From NCBI GenBank assembly GCA_016933985.1, contig JAFGTU010000087.1:1-38984 (forward strand): DNA of 38,984 bases, written 5' to 3'. The stretch's first letter is position 1. Every line of letters starts with the position of its first letter. The position numbers and the translations under genes were made by a program. Source of the stretch: Sedimentisphaerales bacterium (lineage in GTDB: Bacteria; Planctomycetota; Phycisphaerae; Sedimentisphaerales; Anaerobacaceae). The notes beneath the pieces were generated by a model that saw only the letters and a program-made list of their open reading frames with translations, had not been told where the DNA came from and did not search any database. Positions 36,800 to 38,984 of the stretch are shown here, piece by piece.

Positions 36800-36979
36800 A
36801 GGTCCGACTTAAACGAGCCGGGAGCGAAAGCTTGCCCCTTAGGAGGCTGGCCCCTTATGGGGCGACCGGGTAGTACAAAATATGAAAGAAAACGGGTGTC
36901 GGCCTCCTCATAGGGGGGAAGGCCCCCCAACGCCATGTGCTGTAGGTTAAACGTTATAAGTTAGAAGGAAGGAAACATT
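36800..36979 (+). promoter_or_regulatory. Structured leader before the secretin gene
   Basis: The 180-bp gap holds hairpins GCCCC-TTAT-GGGGC and GGGGGG-AAGG-CCCCCC (36913-36928), and AGGAGGC near 36841 can pair with GCCTCCT near 36902, so most of the leader can fold. Neither hairpin is followed by a T-run. No known riboswitch class is recognised. TTAGAAGGAAGGAAACATT gives the ribosome binding site. Confidence 0.45.
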
Positions 36980-38677
36980 ATGAATAGCATAACATCCAAA
37001 TCCGTGACGCGAATGTCTCTCATTCTCTGTGCGATTTTTTGCCTGTGCGGCAATACGGCATTGGCCGCTGGCGCCGGCGATGCCCCGGCGGACAACGCCG
37101 CGCCTGAAGTCTCCATCGCAGTCTCCGGTGCGCCAAGTCCGCTCGCGAACCGCCTGAAAAAGACCATCAGCATAGAGTTCAGAAAAACCGCCATCGAGGA
37201 CGTTCTGAGAATAGTCGCCGACCAGGCCGACGTCGATATCGTCAAAAGCCCAAAGGTCGAAGGAGATGTAACCGTCACGCTAACCGACGTCCCCCTCGAA
37301 GAGGCCCTCAACAACATCCTCTCCGTACATGGATTCACCTACGTCATCAGCGAGAATATGATAAGAGTGATAACCAATGAGGAGCAGGTCGAGAAGCCGG
37401 AAGTGCTGTTCACCGAGACTTTTGAGATAGTCTATGCCGACTTCGATGAAGTGGTGAAGGCCCTGGAGAAATTCAAGTCCGCCAAGGGTTCCGTATCCGC
37501 TATCAAGGGAACACGCCACGTAATCGTCACCGATACCGAGACCAAGGTTAGAGATATCAAGGCATTTATCGAGAAAATCGACGTAATGACAAAGCAGGTC
37601 CTCGTCGAAGTGAGGATCTACGACATAACCAGCGAGGAGACCTTCGACCTCGGAGTCAACTGGCACGCAGGACGTAATACCCCCATCACAACAATTGAAG
37701 AGACAGACACCCTTACAAATACCACTGAGGTTATCGATGTTGGTGATACTGGCCCGACTTCCACTACGACGAATACACGAACCCAGACTTACAACAACCT
37801 TGTTGACCCGCTAAACCCAACTGCAGACGCTACAACCAATACGATCGCAACAACCTCCGGAACCGCAGGAACCACGAGCGACAAGACAACGCTTAAATCG
37901 GAGGACAAAACAATCAAAACGACGGCCGGGACGTGGCTGAGCGACACATACGCCAAGAGCAAGCCGTTTCTCGGGGGCCAATTCGATAAGACCGACGGTG
38001 GGACCCTGACCTTTGGGATTCTCAATGATTCCGTTGATTTACAGCTCTCATTAAGTATGCTGCATAAGCAAATAGGCGCGAAGCTCCTTGCAAATCCCCG
38101 GATTCTCGTACTCGACAATGAGACGGCGAAAATTGACATTGTCTCCGAAATTCCCTATCAGAAGCTTAATCAGGGCGGAGGCAACCAGCAGAGCTTCGGA
38201 ACAACCGAATTCAAGGATGTTGGTGTTTTGCTTGAGGTTACTCCATATATTGCTGAACGCGATAAGATGATTAGGCTAAAATTAAAGCCGTCATTCAGCG
38301 TACAGACCGACAGCGTCCTCGTCGGGGACCCCTCTGCCGGCGTACTATATCCCCAGCCCGTCATCGATAAGCGCGAGGCCGAGACAGTCTTGCTGATTAA
38401 GGACGGCGTAACAGTCGTCATGGGCGGCCTGCGAAAAAGCGAAGTCACCCTGGATATTCGTAAAGTCCCCCTCCTCGGCGACCTGCCCCTGCTAAAACAG
38501 TTGTTCAGGTCTGAATCCGAGTCAACCACCACCAGCGAGATCATCGTCTTCATAACCCCCCACATCATCGAAGTGCCGGTTATGACCAATCAAGAGATGG
38601 ATGTCTATGAAGTAACGAAGTTCAATACCCCCGAGCCTGTTTACACCAGAGCAGAGAAGAAGAGCAAGAAGAAATAA
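36980..38677 (+). CDS. pilQ: Secretin, PilQ/GspD family
   Basis: The product is 565 aa. Signal peptide (SLILCAIFCLCGNTALAA) is followed by an STN-like N0 domain at about 57-125 (ISIEFRKTAIEDVLRIVADQ, VTLTDVPLEEALNNILSVHG), an N1-type domain at about 140-205 (FDEVVKALEKFKSAKGSVSAIKG), a Thr/Asn-rich insert at about 233-315, and the secretin beta-barrel at about 335-545 (ANPRILVLDNETAKI, DVGVLLEVTPYI, VPLLGDLPLLKQLF, SEIIVFITPHII). It forms the outer-membrane gate of the machine encoded from 21 kb on. The Thr-rich insert is unusual and may be glycosylated or exposed. The C-terminus is basic (AEKKSKKK). Confidence 0.95.
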   Translation: MNSITSKSVTRMSLILCAIFCLCGNTALAAGAGDAPADNAAPEVSIAVSGAPSPLANRLKKTISIEFRKTAIEDVLRIVADQADVDIVKSPKVEGDVTVTLTDVPLEEALNNILSVHGFTYVISENMIRVITNEEQVEKPEVLFTETFEIVYADFDEVVKALEKFKSAKGSVSAIKGTRHVIVTDTETKVRDIKAFIEKIDVMTKQVLVEVRIYDITSEETFDLGVNWHAGRNTPITTIEETDTLTNTTEVIDVGDTGPTSTTTNTRTQTYNNLVDPLNPTADATTNTIATTSGTAGTTSDKTTLKSEDKTIKTTAGTWLSDTYAKSKPFLGGQFDKTDGGTLTFGILNDSVDLQLSLSMLHKQIGAKLLANPRILVLDNETAKIDIVSEIPYQKLNQGGGNQQSFGTTEFKDVGVLLEVTPYIAERDKMIRLKLKPSFSVQTDSVLVGDPSAGVLYPQPVIDKREAETVLLIKDGVTVVMGGLRKSEVTLDIRKVPLLGDLPLLKQLFRSESESTTTSEIIVFITPHIIEVPVMTNQEMDVYEVTKFNTPEPVYTRAEKKSKKK

Positions 38678-38927
38678 GCCATTCGTCGATTATCCACGGC
38701 AGGCGGCGCGGCGTTCCGCAGCCGCTCGATAGTAGCACCACGTTTCATAAGTCTCGCTACTATAGCGTAATGAGATTGCTTCGTCGGCCCTAAGGGCCTC
38801 CTCGCAATGACAATTTAAGACCTCGAAGTGTCATTGCGAGGCCCCGTGCTCATCTGCCCTCCGTCCTCCGCCTTCTGCCCTCCGTCGTCCGTCCTCCGTC
38901 GCCTGTCTTCTGTCTCCTGTATCCTGG
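38678..38927. repeat. Intergenic repeat block after the secretin gene
   Basis: CCTCGCAATGACA (38800-38812) and TGTCATTGCGAGG (38829-38841) are exact inverted copies, part of the widespread GTCATTGCGAGG-AGCGAAG type of interspersed repeat; GAGATTGCTTCGTCG nearby is another part of it. About 38856-38925 is a pyrimidine-rich tract of CCTCCGTC / TTCTGTC words. No gene is seen. Confidence 0.7.
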
Positions 38928-38984
38928 CTACTTCAATTCGACGGACCAGTATGCGTGGTCGAGGAATTGCTTCCAGGAGCGGTA
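38928..38984 (-). CDS. C-terminal end of a truncated minus-strand gene
   Basis: Reading the minus strand from the window edge gives YRSWKQFLDHAYWSVELK followed by TAG (38928-38930). The dense aromatic, protein-like sequence in frame with a stop, directly after a repeat block, suggests a real gene end. The family cannot be named from 18 residues. Confidence 0.5.
   Translation of the reverse strand, partial: YRSWKQFLDHAYWSVELK

Noticed and set aside
1713..36880. Shared GGTAGTACAAAA 12-mer after hairpins near 1713 and 36869
   Set aside because: Shared 12-mers are expected by chance in about 39 kb, and the preceding hairpins differ in sequence and shape.
36800..36979. c-di-GMP-I (GEMM) riboswitch in the secretin leader
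   Set aside because: The GEMM hallmarks (conserved GGCAAACC and GGACGCAAAGCCTC segments) are absent.
1..38984. CRISPR array, rRNA genes or insertion sequences
   Set aside because: No regularly spaced direct repeats with unique spacers, no rRNA-like stretches and no transposase motif were seen on either strand.

Overview
The window looks like a chromosomal segment of a planctomycete, most likely a Phycisphaerae / Sedimentisphaerales-type bacterium. This is inferred from gene content and style, not from a marker gene. Pointers are a ThuA + DUF1080 fusion beside a Tat-exported Gfo/Idh/MocA protein, a secreted PQQ-like beta-propeller whose mature end starts DWPQFRGP, a very small zinc-ribbon protein, a type IV pilus/type II secretion locus with several pseudopilins, and many oddly word-like intergenic repeats.

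Region 1 (1-2.5 kb): the 3' end of an uncharacterised gene, an overlapping diacylglycerol/undecaprenol kinase gene, an orphan HicB-like gene, a gene-poor stretch with a coding remnant and repeats, then a small membrane protein overlapping a ribbon-helix-helix gene. Region 2 (2.5-8.2 kb, minus strand): a carbohydrate set consisting of a secreted clan GH-A type glycosidase, a Tat-signal Gfo/Idh/MocA oxidoreductase and a ThuA-DUF1080 protein, which together suggest periplasmic sugar processing. A 1332-codon open frame on the opposite strand here is an artefact.

Region 3 (8.5-17.4 kb, minus strand): stress physiology. Transcription runs from an OtsA-OtsB trehalose fusion through a TreT-like trehalose synthase, an MscS channel and a sigma54 activator whose receiver domain has lost its phospho-acceptor Asp. 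Past the activator lies a 267-bp gap with a well-formed sigma54 -24/-12 element and two copies of a candidate activator site. The element drives a tight three-gene operon: a SANT/Myb-like DNA-binding protein, a DnaJ-type zinc-finger protein without a J domain, and a stand-alone receiver-like protein. A zinc-ribbon microprotein and hpf (ribosome hibernation) follow. This osmotic-stress module with a sigma54-controlled output of unknown function is the best candidate for an undescribed system here.

Region 4 (17.7-20.9 kb): a PQQ-like beta-propeller protein, two polytopic membrane proteins and a tRNA-Leu(CAG) with a clear promoter. Region 5 (21-38.7 kb, plus strand): a pilus/secretion locus in the order GspE ATPase, GspF platform, four pseudopilins, a GT-C membrane glycosyltransferase bracketed by an imperfect 79-bp direct repeat, two paralogous PilX/GspK-position proteins, PilM, PilN-like, PilO-like, two tandem ParA-type ATPases, a PilP/GspC-like protein and a secretin. 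The paired ParA ATPases with no ParB suggest active placement of the machine in the cell. The window ends in repeats and the last codons of a minus-strand gene.
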